Shown here piece after piece: positions 10,187-17,879 of a stretch of DNA of 64,000 nucleotides (the first letter of the stretch is position 1; every line of letters begins with the position of its first letter). The notes beneath the pieces were generated by a model. The model worked only from the letters and a program-made list of their open reading frames with translations, was not told where the DNA came from and searched no databases. This DNA comes from Candidatus Sodalis endolongispinus (GTDB lineage Bacteria > Pseudomonadota > Gammaproteobacteria > Enterobacterales > Enterobacteriaceae): assembly GCF_018777395.1 (NCBI RefSeq), contig NZ_JAFJYC010000001.1, positions 1,364,001 to 1,428,000 on the forward strand. Reading direction: 5' to 3'. The position numbers and the translations under genes were made by a program.

Positions 10187-10202
10187 ATTTGGTTAACCAA
10201 AT
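10187..10202. promoter_or_regulatory. UxuR/ExuR-type operator 1
   Basis: Palindrome ATTTGGTTAACCAAAT. It fits the TTGGTnnACCAA operator class of the GntR regulators UxuR and ExuR. It lies about 170 bases upstream of uxuA and 95 bases (centre to centre) from operator 2. Confidence 0.7.
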
Positions 10203-10281
10203 TCGGCGTTTAGGTTGATATCTTCTGCTTTTTGGCACACGTTATAGACCGAATTGGCCGTTGGTGACACTGATAACTCTA

Positions 10282-10297
10282 TTTTGGTCAACCAATT
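10282..10297. promoter_or_regulatory. UxuR/ExuR-type operator 2
   Basis: Palindromic core TTGGTCAACCAA at 10284-10295, about 65 bases before the uxuA start. With operator 1 it could support looping repression (inference). Confidence 0.7.
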
Positions 10298-10359
10298 GGC
10301 GCTTAACGCTCAGTGTCGGCCCTGCGCGGCATGAAGATCGCATATTGATGAGGTAGAAA

Positions 10360-11549
10360 ATGAAACAGACCTGGCGCTGGTATGGTCCTAACGATCCGGT
10401 TTCACTGGCGGATGCACGACAAGCCGGAGCCACCGGTATCGTTACCGCATTACATCAGATCCCGAATGGTGAGGTGTGGACGGTTGAGGACATCCAGCAG
10501 CGCAAAACGATAGTCGAGGCGGCGGGGCTTACGTGGTCGGTGGTGGAAAGTGTCACGATTCACGAAGATATCAAAACCCACAGCGGCCATTATGACCAGT
10601 GGATCCACAATTATCAGCAAACGCTGAGAAATTTGGCGCCATGCGGCATCCGAACGGTGTGTTACAACTTCATGCCGATTCTCGATTGGACCCGCACTGA
10701 TCTGGAATATGAGTTACCGGATGGCGCCAAAGCCCTGCGGTTCGATCAAGTAGCTTTCGCCGTTTTTGAGTTGCATATCCTGCAGCGAGCCGGCGCCAGG
10801 GCGGATTACAGCGCCTAGGAAGTGCAACAGGCGGCGCAGCGCTTTGCTGAGATGGACGAAGAGGAGAAAACGCGCCTTGCCCGCAATATCATCGCCGGCT
10901 TACCGGGTGCCGAAGAGGGCTATACGCTGGACCAATTCCGCGCTCAGCTGGCGCGCTATGAAGGCATCGATCACGACATATTGCGTGAGAACTTCGCCTA
11001 TTTTTCCTGCGTGCCATTATTCCGGTCGCGGAGGAAGTGGGCGTCAGAATGGCGGTACATCCCGATGATCCGCCGCGGCCTATTCTGGGGCTGCCGCGTA
11101 TTGTTTCCACCGCTGACGATATGCAATGGATGGTGGACACTGTTAAGAGCATGGCTAACGGCTTTACCTTCTGCACCGGCTCCTACGGTGTGCGCGCCGA
11201 CAACGATTTGGTGGCAATGGTCGAGCGGTTCGGGCCGCGAATATATTTTTCCCACCTGCGTTCGACCCAACGCGAAAGCAATCCACGCAGTTTCCATGAA
11301 GCCGCACATTTGGCGGGGGATGTGGACATGTTCGCAGTCATTAAGGCCATCGCAGACGAAGAACATCGGCGTAAGAACGCCGGCAACGAAGACGCCATCC
11401 CGATGCGTCCCGATCACGGACACCAGATGCTCGACGATCTGACCAAGAAAACCAATACGGGGTATTCCGCTATTGGCCGGTTAAAAGGTCTGGCGGAAAT
11501 ACGCGGCGTCGAACTGACCATCCAGCGCGTCTATTTCACTCATCACTGA
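10360..11549 (+). pseudogene. uxuA: UxuA, D-mannonate dehydratase; one nonsense codon and one frameshift
   Basis: Mannonate dehydratase turns D-mannonate into 2-keto-3-deoxygluconate in glucuronate catabolism. The frame from 10360 has the family N-terminus ([12 protein letters not shown]) and the [15 protein letters not shown] block. A TAG at 10816-10818 follows ADYSA, where GAG (Glu) is expected. The frame continues in register to about 11000, then shifts by one base near 11001-11006. It resumes as [19 protein letters not shown], then the SYGVRADND and [11 protein letters not shown] blocks to the end at 11549. A GGCACG/CGTGCC hairpin (11558-11576) lies between it and uxuB. Confidence 0.92.
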
Positions 11550-11645
11550 ACCGCTTTGGCACGATAGAACCGTGCCGTTTGCTAAAGATCCCTTCGGCTT
11601 ATCGCCCGGTCATGTTGTCGGCGGGCCGAGGGGTAGGAGGCTTTC

Positions 11646-13118
11646 ATGGAAACAACTATTGCCACCGGCACGCTGATCGTTGCCCGGCCCGCCTGGAACA
11701 CCTCACGTCTAACGGCGCGGATGGTGCATTTAGGCTGCGGCGCCTTTCATCGCGCCCATCAAGCGCTGTTCACCCATCATCTGTTGGAAACGACGGCATC
11801 GGACTGGGGGTATTGCGAAGTCAACCTGATGCCCGGTAACGATCGGCTTTTGATTGATGCCCTACGCAAACAACACTTTCTCTACACCGTTGCGGAAAAG
11901 GGCGCTGAGGCCACCGAACTGAAGATTATCGGTTCAATGAAAGAGGCGCTGCATCCCGAACTTGATGGCTGCCGCGCCATTCTGGAGGCCATGGTTCGCC
12001 CGGAAACGGCTATCGTATCGCTGACCGTGACCGAAAAAGGGTATTGCGCCGAAGCGGCCAGCGGTGAACTCGATCTGGCAAATACGCTGATTAAACATGA
12101 CCTGGCCACGCCGAGTGAACCACGTTCCGCCATCGGCTATATTGTCGAAGCGCTGCGCCTGCGCCGGCAACAGGGCCTGCTGCCCTTTACCGTGATGTCC
12201 TGCGACAATCTGCGCGAAAATGGTCATGTGGCGCGGGTCGCCGTTTTGGGACTTGACCGGGCGCGCGACGCCGGCCTCGCCGACTGGATAGCGAATGAGG
12301 TGACATTCCACTGTACGATGGTTGACCGCATTGTTCCCGCCGCGACCCCGGAAGTGTTAGACGAGATTGCCGGCGGCCTCGGGGTTTACGATCCCTGCGC
12401 TATCGCCTGCGAACCTTTTCGCCAGTAGGTCATCGAAGATAACTTCGTCAACGGCCGCCCCGATTGGGACCGCGTCGGCGCGCAATTTGTGGATGATGTG
12501 GTTCCCTTTGAAATGATGAAACTACGCATGCTGAACGGTAGCCACTCCTTCCTGGCCTATTTGGGGTATTTGGGGGGATGTGACACCATCGCCGATACCA
12601 TGACCCATGCCCCCTATCGTCAGGCGGCCTTAGCGTTGATGATGCAGGAACAGGCGCCGAGCTTGTCCATGCCCGTCGGCACGGATTTTGCGGCCTACGC
12701 CAAACTATTAATTGAATGATTCACTAACCCCTAGCTGCGTCATCGAACCTGGCAAATCGCCATGGATGGCAGACAGAAACTGCCGCAGCGCATGCTGGAT
12801 CCTATCCGTCAGCACCTGGCGCAGGGAACGGATTATCGCCATTTGGCGCTGGGTGTGGCGGGGTGGATGCGCTATATCCTGGCAAAGGATGAGCAGGGCG
12901 ACACTATCGAGGTGGTAGATCCTCTAAGCAGTACGTTCCAGGCCGTTAACCGGCAATATCCCAGCGGTCCGGCGCGCGTGCAAGCGCTGCTCGGCATCCG
13001 CAGTATTTTTGATGATGATTTGCCGGCGAATGCGCAATTTGTTGCGGTGGTCACCGAGGCCTATGAGCGGCTTTGCCGGTTGGGGTCCAGGGCCGCGGTG
13101 GCAGCGCTGAGCCGATAG
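11646..13118 (+). pseudogene. uxuB: UxuB, D-fructuronate (mannonate) oxidoreductase; three nonsense codons
   Basis: The 491-codon frame matches the usual ~486-residue mannitol/fructuronate dehydrogenase family enzyme that reduces fructuronate to mannonate with NADH. Visible features are the N-terminal HLGCGAFHRAHQ dinucleotide-binding segment, SCDNLRENG, VIEDNFVNGRP and KLRMLNGSHS. Three stops interrupt it, all in register with no frameshift: TAG 12426-12428 (the family Trp of FRQWVIED, TGG to TAG), TGA 12717-12719 and TAG 12732-12734. The C-terminal part (MDGRQKLPQRMLDP onward) is otherwise well preserved, so the damage is recent. Confidence 0.92.
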
Positions 13119-13303
13119 CCGCCTGCGCGCGCCGTATGTTGTGCGGCGCGCGGCAGTGCCGACAGACAGGTATTTACCTCTACGCTTGCCTGTCTGGCCG
13201 CGAGCGGGCTAAATGCGTTACAGCACAGCACATCAGCGAGCGACAGTGGCAGAATTTTTGCCCGCTAAGGGCCGCGTAGGATTATGCCGCCATACTTGCG
13301 TCG

Positions 13304-13319
13304 TCTGGTCAACCAAATT
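13304..13319. promoter_or_regulatory. UxuR/ExuR-type operator 3, upstream of uxuR
   Basis: CTGGTCAACCAAATTG, with the TGGTCAACCA core at 13306-13315, about 150 bases before the uxuR start. It suggests autoregulation of the repressor. The 13119-13463 gap contains no other recognisable element. Confidence 0.65.
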
Positions 13320-13463
13320 GACAAGAGGGCGCCCAAAATGGCATCGCGGCTGAAAATATGCCATTATAACGACAGGGCCAATGGCCGGCGCTATGGCGGT
13401 ATCTGGCTATTGCCGCCGCGCCTTTCTTAGTCAGAGATGTTAACCGACAGTGACAAAGCCACT

Positions 13464-14241
13464 ATGAAATCGAGTCTCATACAACAGCGTCCTTATCAGG
13501 AAGTAGGCGGTATTCTGCGTGACATGATTGCGCAAAAGCGTTATGTGCTCGGCGAACGTTTGCCCCCGGAGCGTGAAATTGCCGACATGCTGAACGTGAG
13601 TCGCACCCTGATTCGCGAAGCGCTCATTATGCTGGAGCTGGAAGGGCTGATTGAGGTCCGACGCGGCGCGGGCATTTTTGTCATCAGCACACCGGAAGCG
13701 CATCCGGGCGGTAAGGACAAAGACGCGCAAATCGTCTGTAATGACGCGGGTCCGTTTGAGCAACTGCAGGCGCGTCAACTGCTTGAAAGCAATATTGCCG
13801 AGTTCGCCGCCCTGCAGGGCCACCCGTGAGGACATCGTCAATATGCGTCAGGCGTTGTCGCTGGAGGAAGAAGAGCTGGCCTCAGATTCTCCCAACGGCC
13901 CGGAAAATGGCGATATGCATTTTCATCTGGCGGTGGCCGCCGCAACCCATAACAGTATGTTGGTGGAACTGTTTAAGCAGAGCTGGGAGTGGCGCGAAAA
14001 TAATCCCATGTGGATCCAGCTGCATCGCCATTTGGCGAATACCCGCTATCGTAAAGAATGGCTGCATGACCATAAACAGATCCTGGCGGCGCTGATTAAA
14101 AAAGATCCGCGCGGTGCTAAGTTCGCCATGTGGCAACACCTGGAAAACGTCAAACTGCGCTTGCTTGAATTCTCCGATGTTGATGATATCTACTTTGATG
14201 GTTATCTGTTTGAATCCTGGCCTTTAAGCCACAGCGAGTAA
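13464..14241 (+). pseudogene. uxuR: UxuR, GntR/FadR-family repressor of hexuronate genes, frameshifted
   Basis: An N-terminal winged helix (PPEREIADMLNVSRTLIREA, residues ~32-51) and a FadR-type C-terminal domain ending LRLLEFSDVDDIYFDGYLF identify UxuR rather than ExuR. The ATG at 13464 is chosen over 13437 because MKSS..QRPYQEVG matches the UxuR N-terminus. The frame ends early at ALQGHP because of one extra G in GGG at 13817-13819. Removing it restores ALQATREDIVNMRQAL. Structural genes, regulator and operators lie together, so the whole regulon was functional until recently. Confidence 0.88.
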
Positions 14242-14385
14242 ACCCTCGGCAAGCGGGTCGGCGTACAAACCCTCGCGGCCCGTTTTTTCTCTTTCATGCG
14301 GCCGCTTGCTAAATAATGCTCAACCGGCAAGACTGACTCTGACTGATCTTGCCCCGCCATCTCCGTACAGCTTTTGTATCTTAAG

Positions 14386-15162
14386 TTAACGAAGCCCGCT
14401 GCCGCCGGTATTCTCTCGGAGAGTGATATAGTCTTCCTTCATCGTCTTCACGAACCGTTCGGCCATGCCATTGCTCTGCGGGCTGCTCACCGCTGTTGTG
14501 CAGGGCTCCAGATCCAGTTCTCTGGCGAACCTCTGCGTTTCATGCGCGGTATACGCTGAACCGTTGTCCGTCAACCACTGCACCGCTGTATCGGGTAACC
14601 TGTCGCCGAAGCGCTTTTCTACCGACCTCAGCATCACATCCTGCACGGTCGAACTGTCGTAGCCTACAGTGCTCGCAGACCAGTCTATGGCCTCTCTGTC
14701 GCAGCAGTCCAGTGCGAACGTGACCCGCAGTTTTTCACCGTTGTCGCAGCCGAACTCGAAGCCATCTGAACACCAGCGCATATCGCTTTCTGCCACCGCG
14801 ATCCTGCCCTTATGCTCACGCCTCGGCCGCTCTGGTTTTCAATGTAATAACAGCAGGTTATGCTCACACATGATCCTGTAAAGTCGTTTCGCATTTACCG
14901 GCGTCAGTCCCTCTGCGCGACGTTGTTTACGCAGGATGCCCCACACCCGCCGATAGCCGTAGCTGGGCATATCGCTGATGATGTCGAGGATGTCCGACAG
15001 TATTTCAGCGTCTGCTTCGTCATTACGCCGGTTACAGCGCCTGTCCTGCCAGTCGGCAGAACGCTTAATCCGCAGTGACAGCGGCGCACGCGACCCGCTC
15101 ATGGCGCGGCTGACCTGTGCTATTCCCCGGCCTTTGGCAACAAGGGCGCGTGCGCTATCCAT
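14386..15162 (-). pseudogene. IS2-like OrfB transposase, nonsense codon plus deletion
   Basis: DDE transposase. The N-terminal part ([25 protein letters not shown]) ends at TGA 14841-14839 after LLLLH. The frame resumes [11 protein letters not shown] and the catalytic core ([40 protein letters not shown]) until the 100-bp deletion changes the frame after MKEDYI. The last DDE Glu region survives but the C-terminal [13 protein letters not shown] block is lost. Confidence 0.85.
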
Positions 15163-15506
15163 TTTCGTGACTGGCCGTACTCCACGGCTTCTTTTAGGAT
15201 CTCAACCTCCATCGTCTTCTTACCCAGAAGGCGCTGGAGCTCCCGGACCTGCTTCAATGCAGCTGCAAGCTCAGAGGCAGGAACAACGTCCTCCCCGGCA
15301 GTGAGGCTGCCTTCCTGATATTGCTTTTTCCACTTAAACAGCAGGCTGGGCTGGATACCGTGCAGTCGTGCGAGATGGGAGACATTCATGCCGGGCTCCA
15401 TCCTCTGCTGAATAATGGCCATTTTTTCCTGAGGAGTTTTACGTTTACGGACTTCTTGACCTAACGGGATCCCGGTCATATCAAAATTGGCGTTAGTGTT
15501 AGACAT
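15120..15506 (-). CDS. IS2-like OrfA (InsC-like DNA-binding subunit)
   Basis: 128-residue OrfA with a helix-turn-helix ([20 protein letters not shown] region, residues ~29-48) and a C-terminal leucine-zipper-like stretch ([20 protein letters not shown]). In IS3 elements it binds the terminal repeats and is also fused to OrfB by -1 frameshifting. It overlaps OrfB by 43 bases in the family arrangement. It is intact here, unlike copy B. Confidence 0.85.
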   Translation of the reverse strand: MSNTNANFDMTGIPLGQEVRKRKTPQEKMAIIQQRMEPGMNVSHLARLHGIQPSLLFKWKKQYQEGSLTAGEDVVPASELAAALKQVRELQRLLGKKTMEVEILKEAVEYGQSRKWIAHAPLLPKAGE

Positions 15507-15600
15507 ATATTCAAGCCTATCTCTTATCTGGAGATACAGCTACTGTCTGGTGTTTCAGGGGGATAAATCAGGCTAAATCACATGATACAAAGAAGCATCA

Positions 15601-15624
15601 TTGCTATTGCTATTGCTATTGCTA
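15601..15624 (+). repeat. TTGCTA x4 microsatellite
   Basis: Four perfect hexamers just outside IS copy A, at the entry to the A+T-rich block. A possible slippage tract; no gene overlaps it. Confidence 0.7.
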
Positions 15625-15634
15625 TAAGCATATA

Positions 15635-15942
15635 TTAACCCCCTAAACTAAAATGAATATAAAACTTATCTTCTTCTGATTTTAAAACAACGTTATTATA
15701 AAAATCTCTAATGTCATTGATACGATCAGGATCTGGATAGTTCTTTATTTCTTCGCTATTTATTATTTTATTCAATGCGTTTTCTGCTTCTTTTTTACTT
15801 ATTGTTTTACCTTCATTGCTACCTGAAAAATTATTATTATATTTTTCACAATGAAAACTTTTATAAAAAACAGCATCAACACAACCAAAAAAGAAAGATA
15901 CTTTTTTATCTTTTTTCTTTCAATACTAAAATCGTGCGACAT
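15635..15942 (-). pseudogene. Small hypothetical protein, probably frameshifted
   Basis: From ATG at 15942 the frame reads MSHDFSIERKKIKKYLSF and then becomes unnaturally hydrophobic before stopping after ~50 codons. One base later another frame reads GCVDAVFYKSFHCEKY, then KKEAENALNKIINSEE and a C-terminus ending YIHFSLGG before TAA at 15637-15635. A missing T in the TTTTTT run near the switch would join the two into ~102 residues. I do not recognise the family. The codon use is A+T-rich like the rest of the block. Confidence 0.4.
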
Positions 15943-15992
15943 ATGTATAACTCCTAATATTATTTATAATATCCAAAGTAAACCTTTGGGGT

Positions 15993-16181
15993 TTGATTTA
16001 CCGCCTCCCCTTTGACAAGGGGAATAGGCGGAAGGGTAGATATTTTAACAACCCTCCAAGCGTAGCGCGTGGGGGTAATCCGAAGGATTGGGAGAGAATA
16101 GCGGATACGCTATTACTCCTTGCCTCAGTTTCCGAAAAACAAAAATATAAAGCTGAACTACACTTATATTTAAATAAATAA
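15993..16181 (+). CDS. Small ORF of unknown function
   Basis: 62 codons from a TTG, containing NPPSVARGGNPKDWERIADT and a charged C-terminus. No ATG and no clear ribosome-binding site. It overlaps the hairpin cluster at 16001-16089, so the reading frame may be incidental to structured DNA. No family recognised. Confidence 0.2.
   Translation: MIYRLPFDKGNRRKGRYFNNPPSVARGGNPKDWERIADTLLLLASVSEKQKYKAELHLYLNK
16001..16089. repeat. Cluster of hairpins (possible single-strand or origin structure)
   Basis: 16001-16031: CCGCCT-CCCCTT stem closed against AAGGGG-AAT-AGGCGG. 16050-16078: ACCCTCCAAGCG against CGCGTGGGGGT. 16077-16089: AATCC-GAA-GGATT. Three stems in 90 bases inside A+T-rich DNA are unusual. 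The first has no T-run, so it is not a terminator. Plausibly a plasmid or phage replication or packaging structure (inference). Confidence 0.5.
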
Positions 16182-16311
16182 CCGATCTAAAAAACCAGTC
16201 AATAGCGGATACATAAATAAATACACTGCACGTCTAATAAAATGCAAATAAAAGATGGGGTGAATAATATATTGTCTTTCTGGTAGCCTTGCGTAAAATT
16301 TGCAGCGGGGT

Positions 16312-16430
16312 CAAATCGTCAAGGGCTAAATCGTGGGGTCCCGCTTGCGGGTTCCGATTTAGTGCTTGATGACATAGGGGATGAAATAAAATTTATATAG
16401 GTGATGGTTCGCACTGCGAGCCATCGCCTT
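16312..16430 (+). other. M13/f1-like complementary-strand origin (ssi) segment
   Basis: From memory of the M13/f1 intergenic region, this stretch is collinear with hairpins B and C of the minus-strand origin. It has GTCAAG-ctaaatcg, a GGGTTCCGATTTAGTGCTT block and, ~30 bases on, GTGATGGTTC and GCCATCGCC. Two hairpins are directly visible. 16318-16373 has CTAAATCG/CGATTTAG nested inside GTCAAG/CTTGATGAC. 16400-16428 has GGTGATGG/CCATCGCC with a TCGC/GCGA inner stem. In M13 such hairpins bind RNA polymerase to prime second-strand synthesis on single-stranded DNA. No gene II nick-site hairpin or coat gene is seen nearby. Confidence 0.65.
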
Positions 16431-16442
16431 AGAAGACATGTT

Positions 16443-16718
16443 TTACATTCTTCTTCTGAATACAATATTGTCAGAAAAAATATCTTTGCCTACCATAAAT
16501 CCAACAGCAAATATTAGCGGTAAGCTAATAGTAGCTCCTGCAATACCTGTTGACATGCCAATGAGAAAAGACAAGCCAAAAGCCAGCAGGATGATCACAG
16601 CAGCATACCAACCGGGAAATGTTCCATGCAGTACGGAAGCCTGTCACCCGTTGCATACGTGAACCCCACGCAGGCTTTCTTTCAGGCAAAAAGGACACTG
16701 GATTGTATTATTTTTCAT
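16443..16718 (-). pseudogene. Small zinc-ribbon membrane protein with TGA at the last Cys
   Basis: ATG at 16718 follows AAGGAGACAATT, a good ribosome-binding site. The frame reads MKNNTIQCPFCLKESLRG then HVCNG, TGA, QASVLHG, and a ~40-residue hydrophobic C-terminal half (two possible membrane helices) ending FRRRM before TAA at 16445-16443. The Cys pattern is CPFC then C-x2-TGA, so the stop sits exactly where the fourth zinc ligand of a CxxC/CxxC ribbon should be (TGC to TGA). It lies 10 bases after the lipoprotein gene's stop in the same direction, so the two form an operon. Confidence 0.5.
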
Positions 16719-16728
16719 AATTGTCTCC

Positions 16729-17259
16729 TTAGTTCGCCTTCCAGCCATTGCTTGTTTTGACAAGATTCATAGCACCATCAGCAGGTTCATTCATACCCTT
16801 GACGCTGGCGAACGCTTTTTTGTCAATCCAGCTCGGAACGTCAACAAGCTTCCACGTATAGGATACGCGAACAACCTTCTGGCCGCCGTTACCCGGCTCT
16901 GTCCATTCCTTAATCTCGTCTACAGCCCGACGACCTACACAGGCACCATCTTTTGTGCTCCAGACTTTAGCTTTTATTTCTTCGTCTGTTATTCCTAATA
17001 CATTGAAGTCATAGTCTTTATCAAAAACCATCAGTCCTTGCTCAATAAAGCCATCAAGGATTACCGAATTTGTCCCTGTGCCAGTCGGGTCAAGTCGAGG
17101 TTTGGCAAGACGGACGGGGAAACTGGTATTGTTATCCCCCAGTGAGAAGCAATATCTGGCCTGCCCGATCTTGGCGTTTATAGCTTTCTCAAAGTCACCC
17201 TTTTCACCACAACCCGACAGCAGGGCAGCCGCATCCGCTACTAACATAATTTTACGCAT
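16729..17259 (-). CDS. Putative lipoprotein of the plasmid-like block
   Basis: 176 residues with a lipobox-like LLSGC (Cys ~17) after a short hydrophobic leader. The leader MRKIMLVADAAALLSGCG is odd because Asp lies in its hydrophobic core, which could impair export. The rest is soluble, with two further Cys (one in ARYCFSLGD, one in DGACVGRR) and a C-terminus NLVKTSNGWKAN. GAGGAAAAAGGT precedes the ATG. It leads into the zinc-ribbon gene. Function unknown; probably an outer- or inner-membrane-anchored accessory protein. Confidence 0.65.
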   Translation of the reverse strand: MRKIMLVADAAALLSGCGEKGDFEKAINAKIGQARYCFSLGDNNTSFPVRLAKPRLDPTGTGTNSVILDGFIEQGLMVFDKDYDFNVLGITDEEIKAKVWSTKDGACVGRRAVDEIKEWTEPGNGGQKVVRVSYTWKLVDVPSWIDKKAFASVKGMNEPADGAMNLVKTSNGWKAN

Positions 17260-17398
17260 ACCTTTTTCCTCACGAATGACACAGATCTACGCTTGATCTG
17301 TAAACACCTTAGAATTCAATTAAATTGATTATGCGTCATATCGTTTGTACCGATCGAAAAGCACATAATGATAGTTACATACTATCACATGCGTTAAA

Positions 17399-17443
17399 TT
17401 GATTGCTAAAACCAATTAATAACGCGTCTTTTGATTGCTAAAA
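17399..17443 (+). repeat. Direct repeats TTGATTGCTAAAA x2
   Basis: Perfect 13-mers at 17399-17411 and 17431-17443, 32 bases apart (about three helical turns), in the A+T-rich leader between the lipoprotein and rep genes. They could be protein-binding sites for replication control (inference). Confidence 0.45.
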
Positions 17444-17506
17444 ACTATCAATGTATTTACATTGATCTTTTTTACCGATCATTTTTTATTAAGGATTCAG
17501 CTCTTG

Positions 17507-17584
17507 ATGTTGGATAACAACGGCAAAGTTTTATGGTGGGTTATTTGGCGCGGGATATTTATAGTTATGGTTTACCTTTGCTAA
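17507..17584 (+). CDS. Possible 25-residue hydrophobic peptide
   Basis: ATG at 17507 preceded by AAGGA 11 bases away. The peptide MLDNNGKVLWWVIWRGIF then IVMVYLC has one membrane-spanning stretch. It is too short for statistical support. Listed because it has a ribosome-binding site and lies in an otherwise gene-free 620-base leader. Confidence 0.2.
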   Translation: MLDNNGKVLWWVIWRGIFIVMVYLC

Positions 17585-17739
17585 ATTAAGCTTGGCCCTA
17601 TGGTTTTTTAGTTCTAGTCCTGCTTTATATTTTATTAGTGCTATAAAAACATAAGCTACCTATGTATTAAAAATATCGCTTAACTGTGTAATATTTTCAA
17701 TCAAATAATACCTAATATCTGATATGGCTATTTCGTCAC

Positions 17740-17767
17740 TTGACAAAATATATAAATGCATTATTGA
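17740..17767 (+). promoter_or_regulatory. Candidate rep promoter
   Basis: TTGACA (17740-17745), 16-base spacer, TATTGA (17762-17767), about 110 bases before the rep start. The leader then contains a hairpin (17819-17858, GCCCCTTTTTTAT against ATAAAAAGGAGC), a possible control element for Rep translation as in ColE2 leaders (inference). Confidence 0.4.
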
Positions 17768-17879
17768 TTAAATAGACAAATAATAATGAGCGATGCTCTA
17801 TGAATAGATAAATATAAAGCCCCTTTTTTATTCAATCGAGAAACCAATAAAAAGGAGCATTAACTTTAAGGACAACCCA

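Larger units (their letters stand above)
14344..15570 (-). mobile_element. IS2-like insertion sequence (IS3 family), copy A, deleted derivative
   Basis: 1227 bp, transcribed leftward. The left tip on the plus strand begins TGATCTTGCCCC. The right tip read inward begins TGATTTATCCCCCTGAA. It is nearly identical to copy B at 21760-23085. It lacks 100 bp present in copy B, removed between two ATATC pentamers (junction near 14424-14429). No flanking target duplication is seen (CTGAC left, GGCTA right). A second copy of the tip, TGATTTAGCC, lies just outside (15571-15580). Confidence 0.88.

Noticed and set aside
15120-15162. Overlap of OrfA and OrfB in the IS elements as a frameshift lesion.
   Set aside because: IS3-family elements normally use a -1 programmed frameshift there, so this is the native arrangement.
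15775-15957. Plus-strand 60-codon frame rich in Leu, Tyr and Phe.
   Set aside because: It is the antisense shadow of A+T-rich DNA. The minus strand gives a more protein-like reading.
16670-16672. TGA at a Cys position of the zinc-ribbon gene as a selenocysteine codon.
   Set aside because: No convincing SECIS-type hairpin directly downstream, and zinc-ribbon ligands are not known selenocysteine sites. A TGC-to-TGA mutation is simpler.
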